Shown here: one piece after another, positions 16,744 through 26,441 of the stretch
Layout: the number at the start of each line of letters is the position of its first letter
How positions within the stretch are numbered: the stretch's first letter is position 1
Assembly (NCBI RefSeq): GCF_000383615.1
Contig: NZ_KB911586.1
Span: forward strand, 253,276 to 317,275
DNA: 64,000 bases
Direction: 5' to 3'
DNA from: Streptomyces canus 299MFChir4.1
Lineage (GTDB): Bacteria; Actinomycetota; Actinomycetes; Streptomycetales; Streptomycetaceae
Translations under genes and position numbers: made by a program
The notes under the pieces: generated by a model
Told to the model about the DNA's origin: nothing
The model's database searches: none
The model's input: the letters and a program-made list of their open reading frames with translations, nothing else

Positions 16744-18135
16744 ATGGCGAGATCCTGGGCCACTTCCGGCATCGACCTGCACCTGGAACCCACCGGCGGG
16801 GGAGTCCGACGGGGCCTCACCGACGCCCTGCGCGAGGCCGTCCGCACCGGCCGCCTCGCCCCCGGCACCCGGCTGCCGTCATCCCGGGCCCTCGCCGCCG
16901 ACCTGGGCATCGCCCGCAACACCGTCGCCGACGCCTACGCCGACCTGGTCGCCGAGGGCTGGCTCACCGCGCGCCAGGGCTCCGGCACCCACGTCAGCGA
17001 CCGCACGGTCGTCCCGCCCGCCGGGCCCACCTCACCCCGCCCCCGTACCCCCGGGCGCCCCACCCACAACCTCGTCCCCGGCACCCCCGACCTCGCCTCC
17101 TTCCCACGCGCCCAGTGGCTCAAGGCCGCCCGCCGCGCCCTCGCCACCGCCCCCTACCAGGCCCTCGACTACGGCGATCCGCGCGGCCGCGTCGAACTGC
17201 GCACCGCCCTCTCCGCGTACCTCGCCCGCGCCCGAGGGGTGCGCGCCGACCCCGAACGCATCCTGGTCTGCGCCGGGTTCTCGCACGGACTGCGCCTGCT
17301 CGGCGCGGTGCTGCGGGCCCGGGGCGCCCGCACGGTCGCCGTGGAGTCCTACGGTCTCGACGCGCACTGGAACCTGCTGGCGGCCGCCGGTCTGCGGACC
17401 GTGCCGCTGCCCTTCGACGAACGCGGCACGGACCCACGGGAGTTGACCGACCAGGACGCGGTGCTGCTCACCCCCGCCCACCAGTTCCCGATGGGCGGCA
17501 CCCTGCACCGCGACCGCCGTTCGGCCGTCGTGGAGTGGGCCCGCCGCACCGGCGGACTGGTCGTCGAGGACGACTACGACGGCGAGTTCCGCTACGACCG
17601 CCAGCCCGTCGGCGCACTCCAGGGCCTCGACCCCGACCACGTGGTCCACGCGGGCACGGCCAGCAAGTCCCTCGCCCCCGGCCTGCGACTGGGCTGGCTG
17701 GTACTGCCGCCCGGCCTCATGGAGGAGGTGCTGGCGGCCAAGGGCGGCATCGACACCTGCGGGTCCCTCGACCAGCTGACCCTCGCCGAGTTCCTGAGCT
17801 CCGGCGCCTACGACCGCCACGTGCGCGCCGCCCGGCTGCGGTACCGGCGCCGCCGCGACGCCCTCGTCGCCGAGCTCGCGCGACGGGCCCCGCGGGTCCA
17901 CGCCACCGGGATCGCGGCCGGTCTGCACGTGGTGCTGCGCCTCCCGCCGGGCACCGAGCAGCCGGCGCTGCGGGCCGCGGCCTGGCAGGGCCTCGCGGTC
18001 CACGGGCTGCACCGCTACCAGCACCCCGAGGCCGTCGTCGAGCCGCGCGACGCGCTCGTCGTGGGCTACGGGACACCGCCGGACCACGCCTGGTCGGGAG
18101 CCCTGGAGGCGCTGTGCGCGGTGCTGCCCGAATGA
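16744..18135 (+). CDS. MocR/PdxR-type regulator (GntR helix-turn-helix fused to aminotransferase-like domain)
   Basis: A 463-residue protein. Residues about 20-88 are a GntR winged helix-turn-helix (RTGRLAPGTRLPSSRALAAD then ARNTVADAYADLVAEGWL). Residues 110-463 are a fold-type-I aminotransferase domain with the PLP lysine K308 in GTASKSLAPG and the upstream VVEDDYDGEF segment. MocR proteins usually use PLP or an amino-acid adduct as effector rather than catalysing transamination. It is divergent from the AhpD-like operon with only 46 bases between start codons, so it probably controls that operon and itself. Length and domain order are normal. Confidence 0.9.
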   Translation: MARSWATSGIDLHLEPTGGGVRRGLTDALREAVRTGRLAPGTRLPSSRALAADLGIARNTVADAYADLVAEGWLTARQGSGTHVSDRTVVPPAGPTSPRPRTPGRPTHNLVPGTPDLASFPRAQWLKAARRALATAPYQALDYGDPRGRVELRTALSAYLARARGVRADPERILVCAGFSHGLRLLGAVLRARGARTVAVESYGLDAHWNLLAAAGLRTVPLPFDERGTDPRELTDQDAVLLTPAHQFPMGGTLHRDRRSAVVEWARRTGGLVVEDDYDGEFRYDRQPVGALQGLDPDHVVHAGTASKSLAPGLRLGWLVLPPGLMEEVLAAKGGIDTCGSLDQLTLAEFLSSGAYDRHVRAARLRYRRRRDALVAELARRAPRVHATGIAAGLHVVLRLPPGTEQPALRAAAWQGLAVHGLHRYQHPEAVVEPRDALVVGYGTPPDHAWSGALEALCAVLPE

Positions 18136-18227
18136 CCTGGCCTTTTTAGGGGATCGCCGCCTTATCGGTCTTTCGGTCGGCACGGCTCGCTCTGTCGAGC
18201 TGTTCCGGCAGTAACCCGATTGAACCC

Positions 18228-19103
18228 TCAAGGAACTCGGGAAGGGGATCGCGGAGCGGAATGTGCCGGGGCCTCCCCGAACCTGGCCAGCGCCAACGCC
18301 CCCGCCACGGCCACCGCGAAACCCAGCACCGCCACCCACGACAGCCCCTCCCGGGTTCGGTCCCCGAGCCACACCACTCCCACCAGCGCGGGTCCGATCG
18401 TCTCGCCGATCACCATCCCCGCGGTCGCCGTGGTCACCGAGCCCCTCTGCAGCGCCGAGGTCAGCGACAGAAAGGCCGCGCCACCGCCGACCAGAAGCGC
18501 GTACGTCGCCGGGTTGGCCACCAGTGCCGACGGCGCGAGCGAGTCGATCAGCCGCACGGCCACCTCGACCACCCCGAACCCGAGCCCGGCCCCCAGTCCG
18601 AGCGCCAACGCCCGCCCGCGGTCCGGCAGTCGCCCACCCAGCAGCGCGAGCGCCAGCACCGCCAGGGACGTTCCGAGCATCGCGTACTTCAGGGCCGCGG
18701 GACCGCCCCGGTCGCCCTCCGTCCCGGACGCGATCCCCAGCAGCGCCATCCCCGCGCACACCACCCCGACCGCGCCCCACTCGCTCCCGCTCAGCCGAAC
18801 CCGCAGCAGCCGCGCCGACACCACCGCGGTCACCGCGAGACTCGACGCGAGCGCCGCGCCGACCGCGTAGATCGGGACCGACCGCAACGCGGCGATCTGC
18901 AACAGGAACCCCAGCCCGTCCAGGGCCAGCCCCGCCAGATACCGCCACTGCCGGACCGCCCGCAGGAACAGCGTCACCGCGAATGCCGTCCCCTCGCCGT
19001 CACCGCCGCCCGCGTCCGCCGCCCGTGCCGCCATCGCCTGCAGCACGGTGGCCGTCCCGAAGCAGACCGCGGCACCCAGCGCACACACCATTCCAAAGAG
19101 CAC
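18228..19103 (-). CDS. Ten-helix EamA/DMT-like membrane protein
   Basis: A 291-residue hydrophobic protein with about nine or ten predicted helices starting at residue 2, resembling the drug/metabolite transporter superfamily (two five-helix halves). Features: a first helix with ALGAAVCFGTATVLQA, a Gly-rich helix near 205-230 and a final helix ALARF. A short basic/polar tail ends the protein. The exported or imported compound cannot be inferred, and it has no operon partner. The divergent LLM-type gene starts 297 bases away. Related actinobacterial proteins are usually annotated only as integral membrane proteins. Confidence 0.72.
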   Translation of the reverse strand: MLFGMVCALGAAVCFGTATVLQAMAARAADAGGGDGEGTAFAVTLFLRAVRQWRYLAGLALDGLGFLLQIAALRSVPIYAVGAALASSLAVTAVVSARLLRVRLSGSEWGAVGVVCAGMALLGIASGTEGDRGGPAALKYAMLGTSLAVLALALLGGRLPDRGRALALGLGAGLGFGVVEVAVRLIDSLAPSALVANPATYALLVGGGAAFLSLTSALQRGSVTTATAGMVIGETIGPALVGVVWLGDRTREGLSWVAVLGFAVAVAGALALARFGEAPAHSAPRSPSRVP

Positions 19104-19400
19104 GAAGTGACCTTAGGGGAGGTGGTGGGAGGCGGGCTGAGACGGGTCGGTCGCAGGCGGGTCGCGGGATCTGCGGTGGGGGTGGCCCGTGTCCCGGCGC
19201 CGCGTCCTCCCACGCCCGTCGAAAACGCGTTGTCGCGCCTCGCCCGACCGCGTTACCGTCAGCGCACTCTGACGCACACGCTCTCTTGAACCATCGCCGC
19301 AGAACGGGAGCAGGTCCGCGCACAGCGCGCGGCACCACGGAGGGGCGGCACCGGATCCGGCCGACCGGCCGGTCTCGTACGCCCTCCGGAGGACTCTCCC

Positions 19401-20252
19401 ATGAACATCGGCCTCGGCCTCCCCATTGACGACCCCGCCCAGCTGCTCACCTGGGCCCGGCGCGCCGACGCGAGCCCTTTCCGCACTCTCGGCCTGCTCG
19501 ACCGCCTCGTCTACGACAACCCCGAGCCCCTCATCACCCTCGCGACCCTCGCCGGCGCCACTTCCCGCGTCCGTGTCCAGACCGAGGTGCTGATCGCGCC
19601 CCTGCACAACACCGCGCTGCTCGCCAAGCAGACCGCGACTCTCGACCGCCTCTCGGGCGGCCGGTTCACGCTCGGCATCGGTGTCGGAGGTCGCGAGGAC
19701 GACTGCCTGGCCGCCGGCATCGACCTCCACCGCCGAGGCCGCCGCCTCGACGAACAGCTGATCCAGCTGCGCCGCGCCTGGTCCGGCGAGCCGTACGGAG
19801 AGGGTGTCGGTCCCATCGGCCCCGCCCCCGTCACCCCGGGCGGCCCCGAGGTCCTGTTCGGCGGGTTCGCCCCCGCCGCCCTCGAACGCGTCGGCCGCTT
19901 CGGCGACGGCTTCCTCGGCGCCGCCCTGCCGCCCACCTTCATGTCCAAGCTGTTCCGCGATGCCGAAACGGCCTGGCAGAAGCACGACCGCCCCGGCCAC
20001 CCGCGCCTGGTCGCCCAGGCGAACGTCGCTCTCGGCCCGGACGCCACCCTGGACCTGGCCCGCCGCAACCTCCGTGACTACTACGCCTTCAGCGGCCACG
20101 TCGACTACATGGAGGCCGGCCTGCTCACCACACCGCAGCAGATCCGGGAGGCCGCCGACGCCTACATCGCCATCGGTGCCGACGAGGTGATGCTCTACTG
20201 CTGGGCCTCGGACGCCGACCAGATCGACCGCCTGGCCGACGCGCTGTTCTGA
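19401..20252 (+). CDS. LLM-class (F420-type) flavin-dependent oxidoreductase
   Basis: A 283-residue luciferase-like TIM-barrel oxidoreductase, probably using coenzyme F420 as is usual in actinobacteria. Seen: the N-terminal strand MNIGLGLPI, TEVLIAPLHNTALLAKQTATLD after the first helices, and the hallmark GGRFTLGIGVGGREDD. The C-terminal helix ends in a predicted capping segment. The substrate is unknown. The start ATG 19401 is preceded by GGAGGACT. A strong hairpin begins 14 bases after the stop. It is not linked to the genes on either side, and the 297-base region upstream holds only the two divergent promoters as far as I can see. Confidence 0.85.
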   Translation: MNIGLGLPIDDPAQLLTWARRADASPFRTLGLLDRLVYDNPEPLITLATLAGATSRVRVQTEVLIAPLHNTALLAKQTATLDRLSGGRFTLGIGVGGREDDCLAAGIDLHRRGRRLDEQLIQLRRAWSGEPYGEGVGPIGPAPVTPGGPEVLFGGFAPAALERVGRFGDGFLGAALPPTFMSKLFRDAETAWQKHDRPGHPRLVAQANVALGPDATLDLARRNLRDYYAFSGHVDYMEAGLLTTPQQIREAADAYIAIGADEVMLYCWASDADQIDRLADALF

Positions 20253-20266
20253 CGTCCGCCGCCGCC

Positions 20267-20309
20267 ACGGCTTCGAGGCCCGGAACCCGCGACCCGGCCT
20301 CGAAGCCGT
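20267..20309 (+). terminator. Hairpin terminator after the LLM oxidoreductase gene
   Basis: Arms of 14 perfectly paired bases (ACGGCTTCGAGGCC at 20267-20280, GGCCTCGAAGCCGT at 20296-20309) enclose a 15-base loop, starting 14 bases after the stop codon. There is no T-tract, which is normal for high-GC actinobacteria. It separates this gene from the riboswitch that follows. Confidence 0.75.
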
Positions 20310-20365
20310 CGCTCGCATGGTGGACGCCGCACAGGTGCCCTTCGACGTGCCCGGTAGGCTGACCG

Positions 20366-20455
20366 ACAGGCCGTGACTGGCGCGCTGGGATGGGACGGAC
20401 CATCAGGGAGCGGCCTGTGAGTGACCAAGTGCCGTGCGCCTGGGCCGACCCGTGA
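20366..20455 (+). ncRNA. ZTP riboswitch (pfl motif) controlling glyA
   Basis: The leader of glyA has the conserved blocks of the pfl RNA in order: CGTGACTGGCG (20372-20382), a GATGG/CCATC stem (20389-20393 with 20400-20404), AGGGAGCGG (20405-20413) and CGCCTGGGC (20437-20445). P1 pairs perfectly: ACAGGCC (20366-20372) with GGCCTGT (20412-20418). The aptamer binds ZTP/ZMP, the purine intermediates that build up when 10-formyl-tetrahydrofolate runs short, and switches on one-carbon genes. That fits serine hydroxymethyltransferase directly downstream. The expression platform lies between 20446 and the ribosome site at about 20483. Confidence 0.92.
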
Positions 20456-20492
20456 CCCGTGACCGCTTCAGCCACGCAGCCCGGAGGCCGCC

Positions 20493-21944
20493 ATGTCAGA
20501 GCAGCAGCCCCTGTCCACCGAGTCCACGGCCTTCCGCGCCGCCCTCGACGTGATCCGCGCCGTCGAGCCGCGCGTCGCCGACGCCATCGGCCAGGAGGTC
20601 CACGACCAGCGCGAGATGCTCAAGCTGATCGCCTCCGAGAACTACGCCTCCCCGGCCACCCTCCTCGCGATGGGCAACTGGTTCAGCGACAAGTACGCCG
20701 AGGGCACCGTCGGCCGCCGCTTCTACGCCGGCTGCCGCAACGTCGACACCGTAGAGTCGCTGGCCGCCGAGCACGCCAGGGAACTCTTCGGCGCCCGCCA
20801 CGCCTACGTCCAGCCGCACTCCGGCATCGACGCCAACCTCGTCGCCTTCTGGTCCGTCCTCGCCCAGCGCGTCGAGGTCCCCGCCCTGGAGAAGGCCGGC
20901 GTCCGCCAGGTCAACGACCTCTCCGACGCCGACTGGGCCGAGCTGCGCCAGGCCTTCGGCAACCAGCGCATGCTCGGCATGTCCCTGGACGCCGGCGGCC
21001 ACCTCACCCACGGCTTCCGCCCCAACATCTCCGGCAAGATGTTCGACCAGCGCTCCTACGGCACCGACCCCGCCACCGGCCTCGTCGACTACGACGCCCT
21101 GCGCGTCTCGGCCCGTGAGTTCAAGCCGCTGATCATCGTCGCCGGCTACTCCGCGTACCCCCGGCTGGTGAACTTCCGGATCATGCGCGAGATCGCCGAC
21201 GAGGTCGGCGCCACGCTCATGGTCGACATGGCCCACTTCGCCGGTCTCGTCGCCGGCAAGGTCCTCACCGGCGACTTCGACCCGGTCCCGCACGCCCAGA
21301 TCGTCACCACCACCACCCACAAGTCCCTGCGTGGCCCGCGCGGCGGCATGGTGCTGTGCGACGACTCCCTCAAGGACCAGGTCGACCGGGGCTGCCCGAT
21401 GGTCCTCGGCGGCCCGCTCCCGCACGTCATGGCCGCCAAGGCCGTCGCCCTCGCCGAGGCCAGGCAGCCCTCCTTCCAGGACTACGCGCAGCGGATCGTC
21501 GACAACTCCCGCGCCCTGGCGGAGGGCCTGATGCGCCGGGGCGCCACCCTGGTCACCGGCGGCACCGACAACCACCTCAACCTGATCGACGTGACCTCCT
21601 CCTACGGCCTCACCGGCCGTCAGGCCGAGGCCGCCCTGCTCGAGTCGGGCATCGTCACCAACCGCAACGCCATCCCGGCCGACCCCAACGGCGCCTGGTA
21701 CACCTCCGGCATCCGCATCGGCACCCCCGCCCTGACCACCCGCGGTCTCGGCACCGCCGAGATGGACGAGGTCGCCGGGCTCATCGACCGCGTCCTCACC
21801 ACCACGGAGCCCGGCACCACCAGCAAGGGCGCCCCCTCCAAGGCCCAGCACATCCTGGACCCGAAGGTCGCGGACGAGATCTCCCACCGGGCCACCGACC
21901 TCGTGGCCGGCTTCCCGCTGTACCCGGAGATCGACCTCGGCTGA
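20493..21944 (+). CDS. glyA: Serine hydroxymethyltransferase
   Basis: A 483-residue PLP enzyme interconverting serine and glycine with tetrahydrofolate, the main entry to one-carbon metabolism. Signatures: [11 protein letters not shown] (43-53), NYAEG-type segment [25 protein letters not shown], and the PLP lysine K277 in [14 protein letters not shown]. It is longer than the E. coli enzyme (about 417 residues), mainly through an insertion near 125-160; this long form is usual in actinobacteria. The ZTP riboswitch in its leader links expression to folate status. ATG 20493 has CGGAGG upstream. The next gene is convergent. Confidence 0.95.
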   Translation: MSEQQPLSTESTAFRAALDVIRAVEPRVADAIGQEVHDQREMLKLIASENYASPATLLAMGNWFSDKYAEGTVGRRFYAGCRNVDTVESLAAEHARELFGARHAYVQPHSGIDANLVAFWSVLAQRVEVPALEKAGVRQVNDLSDADWAELRQAFGNQRMLGMSLDAGGHLTHGFRPNISGKMFDQRSYGTDPATGLVDYDALRVSAREFKPLIIVAGYSAYPRLVNFRIMREIADEVGATLMVDMAHFAGLVAGKVLTGDFDPVPHAQIVTTTTHKSLRGPRGGMVLCDDSLKDQVDRGCPMVLGGPLPHVMAAKAVALAEARQPSFQDYAQRIVDNSRALAEGLMRRGATLVTGGTDNHLNLIDVTSSYGLTGRQAEAALLESGIVTNRNAIPADPNGAWYTSGIRIGTPALTTRGLGTAEMDEVAGLIDRVLTTTEPGTTSKGAPSKAQHILDPKVADEISHRATDLVAGFPLYPEIDLG

Positions 21945-21982
21945 CACATGTCCTCTCTTGAGTTGTCAAAGACCGGTGACTC

Positions 21983-22714
21983 CTAGAGATCGATGAGTTC
22001 CTGACGTGGTTCGTCCCGCGGCGGTCCGGCCCCTGGCCCGGCCGCCGCGCGGCGTATCAGCCGCGTGCCGCCGGCTCCCGCCGCGAATCCCACGGCGAGC
22101 CCCGGCACCGCCCACCACACAGCGCGCCCCGGCCCCGTTGAATCCTTGGCGCCGTCCTCCCGCCTCTCTCCGGCACCGCCCGCAAGGCCCACCCGGTCCA
22201 GCCGCTCGAACACCGCCCGGGATGCCCGGTGCCAGCGGATGTCGTCGTCCTCCCGCTCCGGCGCCGGATCCGAGCGCACCCACGGAGTGCCGTCCCCGGC
22301 CAGAAACAGCTGGTCCTGCCGCGCCACCGCCACATCACCGCCCGGCGCCGAATCCGTCCACGGCCAGCCGCCCACCCCCGTCAGCCCCCACAGCACGGTG
22401 AACCGCACCGGCGGGTACCGGCCCTCCTCCCAGGCGTCCGAGACCCGCTCCGTGCCCGGGTACGCCGGCTGAAGCAGCTGCCACAGGCGGGAGAAGTACG
22501 GCTCGTCGGCACGCACGGCATGCGTCCGGCCCGAGCCGCCGGTGACGACCATCGCCAGGTCGGGCCTGTCCAGGGCCGCCTCCCGCGTCCGCGGTGTCGC
22601 CGCGTCGGCCGCGGGCGCCGCGAGCACGGTCATCACCGCCACGGCCGCCACCGGTGCGAGCGCCGTGAGCACCCTGCACGCCCCCGGCCGAAGTCTTGCG
22701 AGTGTGCTCCGCAT
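21983..22714 (-). CDS. Secreted or membrane-anchored protein of unknown function
   Basis: The 243-residue product starts with a signal-peptide-like segment (basic RSTLARLRPG, then a hydrophobic run to an AAPAADAA end). A Pro-rich soluble domain rich in Trp follows, then a hydrophobic stretch near 200-220 and a polar tail. ATG 22714 was chosen because GAGGGGG lies six bases before it; further in-frame starts at 22720 and 22777 exist. There is no recognised family. It lies downstream of, and on the same strand as, an ECF sigma factor and its membrane partner, 287 bases after the latter, so it could belong to that regulon. Confidence 0.6.
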   Translation of the reverse strand: MRSTLARLRPGACRVLTALAPVAAVAVMTVLAAPAADAATPRTREAALDRPDLAMVVTGGSGRTHAVRADEPYFSRLWQLLQPAYPGTERVSDAWEEGRYPPVRFTVLWGLTGVGGWPWTDSAPGGDVAVARQDQLFLAGDGTPWVRSDPAPEREDDDIRWHRASRAVFERLDRVGLAGGAGERREDGAKDSTGPGRAVWWAVPGLAVGFAAGAGGTRLIRRAAAGPGAGPPRDEPRQELIDL

Positions 22715-23001
22715 GGCCATCCCCCTCGATCGAATCAGCATCGCTTCCTCAAGCTCGCGAGCACGTCCTTTCGTCACACCGTCACCGCGAGCACCGCTGC
22801 CAACTCGCCTGATCCCGCTGCCAGTTCACGACAGCGGCCCCTCCGCCCGCTCGTGCTCCGCTTCATGCCGACCCCCGCCAGACGATCTTCGTGCGGCCCG
22901 TCCGCGAGCCGCGTGTCACTTCTGGTACACCGGCCGGCCCGGTGGGGTTCCCACCCCGCGCGCACCAATCCGAGGACTTCTCGGAGGCCTCGTACCGGCG
23001 T

Positions 23002-23901
23002 CTAGCCCTCGTGCCGCGGCTCGGCGAGGGACTTCGCGATCTCCACAGCCCGCGCCTTCGACGCGACCCCCTCCAGCCGCAGGGTCACATCCGGCATGTC
23101 CAGGAGGCCCGACCCGTGCATCCACAGCAGCGTCGGTCCGGCGGTCCGCTGCTCGCGGGTGTAGCGGGAGCCGGCCGCGTCCACCAGCCAGAAGCTCAGC
23201 AGGTGGGGCCGCGGAAACCACAGTGCCGTGTCATTGACCGCCCCGAGGTCCGAGGAGTCCCCGTGCAGGGAGAGCCACTCCGGCTGCTCCCGCACACTTT
23301 TGGTGAAGCCGATGTCCAGCCGGGCCGGGTACTCGTCCAGCCGGACGACGCGCCCCCGCTCACGCCAGCACAGGCTCACCAGAGACCGCCCCCGCGGCTC
23401 GGCCGTCACCGTCACCGCCTCCGGAGCGCCGAGCGCCGTCGGCACCAGTGGCTCGAACCCCGCCCGCCGCTCGGCCTGCCCCAATGACAGCGAGCGCCCG
23501 CAACCGGGCACCTCGGCTCCCGGCGAGGGCACCGCCGACGGGTCGTACCGCACCTCGACCCCACCGAAGTCGAACCAGTCCAGGACCGCCGCCCGCACCG
23601 GAGGCGTGAGCGCGAGGACCGCCAGCAGCCCGCACAGGGTCGCGGTCAGCGAACGCCACCGCGCCCGCGCCCACCGCCCCGCCCCCAGCCGCTCACCGGG
23701 ACCCGGCGCCTGGGCCACCGGGACCGGCAGCCGCTCCGCGAGTATCTGCTCCAGCACCCGCTCCACCATCGACTCGGACCCGCCCGCACCCGGAGCGTCC
23801 AGCGAACGCCCGAGCGCCCGCAGCTCCTCCGGCAGCCGGGACGCCCGCTCCCGCGCGCTGTCGCCGGCGCCCTCACCGCCGTAGGACTCACTCACGCTCA
23901 T
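23002..23901 (-). CDS. Membrane protein encoded with an ECF sigma factor, possible anti-sigma regulator
   Basis: A 299-residue protein. A charged cytoplasmic N-terminal region (to about 75, with the helix MVERVLEQILAERLP) is followed by one transmembrane helix (about 85-105) and a large extracytoplasmic part of mixed strands. ATG 23901 was chosen because AAGGAGG lies directly upstream; it lies inside the last 14 bases of the sigma factor gene, so the two are coupled. Most anti-sigma factors sit in just this arrangement. The zinc-binding HxxxCxxC motif of ZAS anti-sigma factors is not present, so a direct anti-sigma role is inference. The outer part may sense an envelope signal. Confidence 0.65.
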   Translation of the reverse strand: MSVSESYGGEGAGDSARERASRLPEELRALGRSLDAPGAGGSESMVERVLEQILAERLPVPVAQAPGPGERLGAGRWARARWRSLTATLCGLLAVLALTPPVRAAVLDWFDFGGVEVRYDPSAVPSPGAEVPGCGRSLSLGQAERRAGFEPLVPTALGAPEAVTVTAEPRGRSLVSLCWRERGRVVRLDEYPARLDIGFTKSVREQPEWLSLHGDSSDLGAVNDTALWFPRPHLLSFWLVDAAGSRYTREQRTAGPTLLWMHGSGLLDMPDVTLRLEGVASKARAVEIAKSLAEPRHEG

Positions 23902-24490
23902 CACCTCCTTCCCGAGGCTCGACATCAGGCAGCAGCTTGCCGAGCTTGCGCAGCGCGCGGTTCAGCCGGGACTTCACCGTCCCCCGGGGCCAGCCCAGGG
24001 CCTGGGCCGTCTCGGACTCGTCCATCTCCAGCAGATAGCGGTAGGTGACGACCAGGCGGTGCTCCTCGCTCAGCCTCTCCAGCGCGGACTCCAGGGCGGC
24101 GCGGCGCTCTATCTCCACGGCCGCGACCGCGGGGTCGGCCGATTCCGGTATCAGCGGCTCGGCCTCCGCGAAGGCCGCCTCGCGGCCGGTGAGCGTGCGC
24201 TGGCGCGCCGCCGTGCGCACTGTGTTCCTCGTCTCATTGGCCACGATCGACATGAACCACGGCTTGAACGCCGAGCCCTCCCTGAAGCGGCCCAGCGAGC
24301 AGTACGCCTTGACGAAGGCCTGCTGCACCACGTCCTCCGCGTCCGCACCCGCCCCGAGCGCCGCGGCCGCCCGCAGTGCCAGGCCCGTATGCGCCCGCAC
24401 CAGCTCCGCGTACGCCTCCGGGTCTCCGGCGCGTACGCGTGCGATCACCGCGGCCTCATCGACGATGCGGCCCCCCTCCCGCGTCCTCAC
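23888..24490 (-). CDS. ECF-family RNA polymerase sigma factor
   Basis: A sigma factor of about 200 residues with region 2 (DAEDVVQQAFVKAYCSLGRF, with the following KPWFMSIVANETRN) and region 4 (LSEEHRLVVTYRYLLEMDESETAQAL then GWPRGTVKSRLNRAL). These bind the -10 and -35 elements of target promoters. The true start is uncertain: I chose GTG 24490. A GGAACC hexamer lies on the minus strand at 24524-24519, spaced so that transcription would begin at or very near this GTG, which would make the message leaderless and the gene autoregulated. It is coupled to the downstream membrane protein and divergent from trpS. Confidence 0.85.
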   Translation of the reverse strand: MRTREGGRIVDEAAVIARVRAGDPEAYAELVRAHTGLALRAAAALGAGADAEDVVQQAFVKAYCSLGRFREGSAFKPWFMSIVANETRNTVRTAARQRTLTGREAAFAEAEPLIPESADPAVAAVEIERRAALESALERLSEEHRLVVTYRYLLEMDESETAQALGWPRGTVKSRLNRALRKLGKLLPDVEPREGGDERE

Positions 24491-24497
24491 ACCATGA

Positions 24498-25604
<1,107 letters not shown>

Positions 25605-25791
25605 TCGCCGTCCCAGCCCGTCGGCACCGACCGCCGGGCACCGGGCGTACCACCGCACACCAGCACCACCGGGCAGAGCGCTGCACATCACTATGCCTGC
25701 GCCTGCCCACAGCACAGCCGTGGCCGTACAGTCGATAGCCGGACGGCTGGTAACGAATCCGACAGGACGACAGGGACGAACAGGAGACGAC

Positions 25792-26376
25792 GTGGGGACC
25801 GTAACGATCGGTGTGTCGATCGCGGTCCCGGAGCCCCACGGCAGCCTGCTCCAGGAGCGGCGCGCGGGCTTCGGCGACGCCGCGGCTCACGGGATCCCCA
25901 CCCATGTCACCCTGCTGCCGCCCACAGAGGTCGCGGACACCGCGCTGACCGCCATCGAGGCGCACCTCACCGAGGTCGCCGCGGCGGGCCGGCCGTTCCC
26001 GATGAAGCTGTCCGGCACCGGCACCTTCCGGCCGCTGTCACCCGTCGTGTTCGTCCAGGTCGTCCAGGGCGCAGACGCCTGCACCTGGCTCCAGAAGCAG
26101 GTCCGTGACGCCTCGGGGCCGGTCGCGCGGGAACTCCAGTTCCCCTACCACCCGCACGTCACGGTCGCCCACGGCATCGACGAGGCGTCCATGGACCGCG
26201 CCTTCGAGGAACTCGCGGACTTCGAGGCCGAATGGCCGTGCACCGGCTTCGCGCTCTATGAGCAGGGGCCCGACGGGGTGTGGCGCAAGCTGCGCGAGTT
26301 CACCTTCGGGGGATCGGTCGTGCCCCCGCAGGCGGGGCACGTGGAGCGCGGCTCCCTGCCCACGAGCCAGCTGTAA
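25792..26376 (+). CDS. 2H phosphoesterase / 2'-5' RNA ligase family protein
   Basis: A 194-residue protein with the two HxT motifs that define the 2H superfamily: HVT at 38-40 (in PTHVTLLPP) and HVT at 122-124 (in YHPHVTVAHG). The two His act as general acid/base on 2',3'-cyclic phosphates or 2'-5' bonds. The chosen start is GTG 25792 with CAGGAG 6 bases upstream; the frame is open further up but has no ribosome site. It lies 187 bases after trpS on the same strand. The substrate (tRNA-derived cyclic phosphates, or others) is unknown. Confidence 0.83.
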   Translation: MGTVTIGVSIAVPEPHGSLLQERRAGFGDAAAHGIPTHVTLLPPTEVADTALTAIEAHLTEVAAAGRPFPMKLSGTGTFRPLSPVVFVQVVQGADACTWLQKQVRDASGPVARELQFPYHPHVTVAHGIDEASMDRAFEELADFEAEWPCTGFALYEQGPDGVWRKLREFTFGGSVVPPQAGHVERGSLPTSQL

Positions 26377-26383
26377 CTCCTGG

Positions 26384-26419
26384 TACAGGCGTTGTAACGG
26401 CTACAGGCGTTGTAACGGC
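26384..26419. repeat. Two tandem copies of an 18-base unit
   Basis: The unit TACAGGCGTTGTAACGGC occurs twice without a mismatch (26384-26401 and 26402-26419) between the convergent 2H-phosphoesterase and DprE2-like genes. Each copy contains GTTGTAAC, itself close to palindromic, so a protein site or simply a slippage duplication is possible. Confidence 0.8.
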
Positions 26420-26441
26420 AGCTCCCCAGCCATACCCGCGG

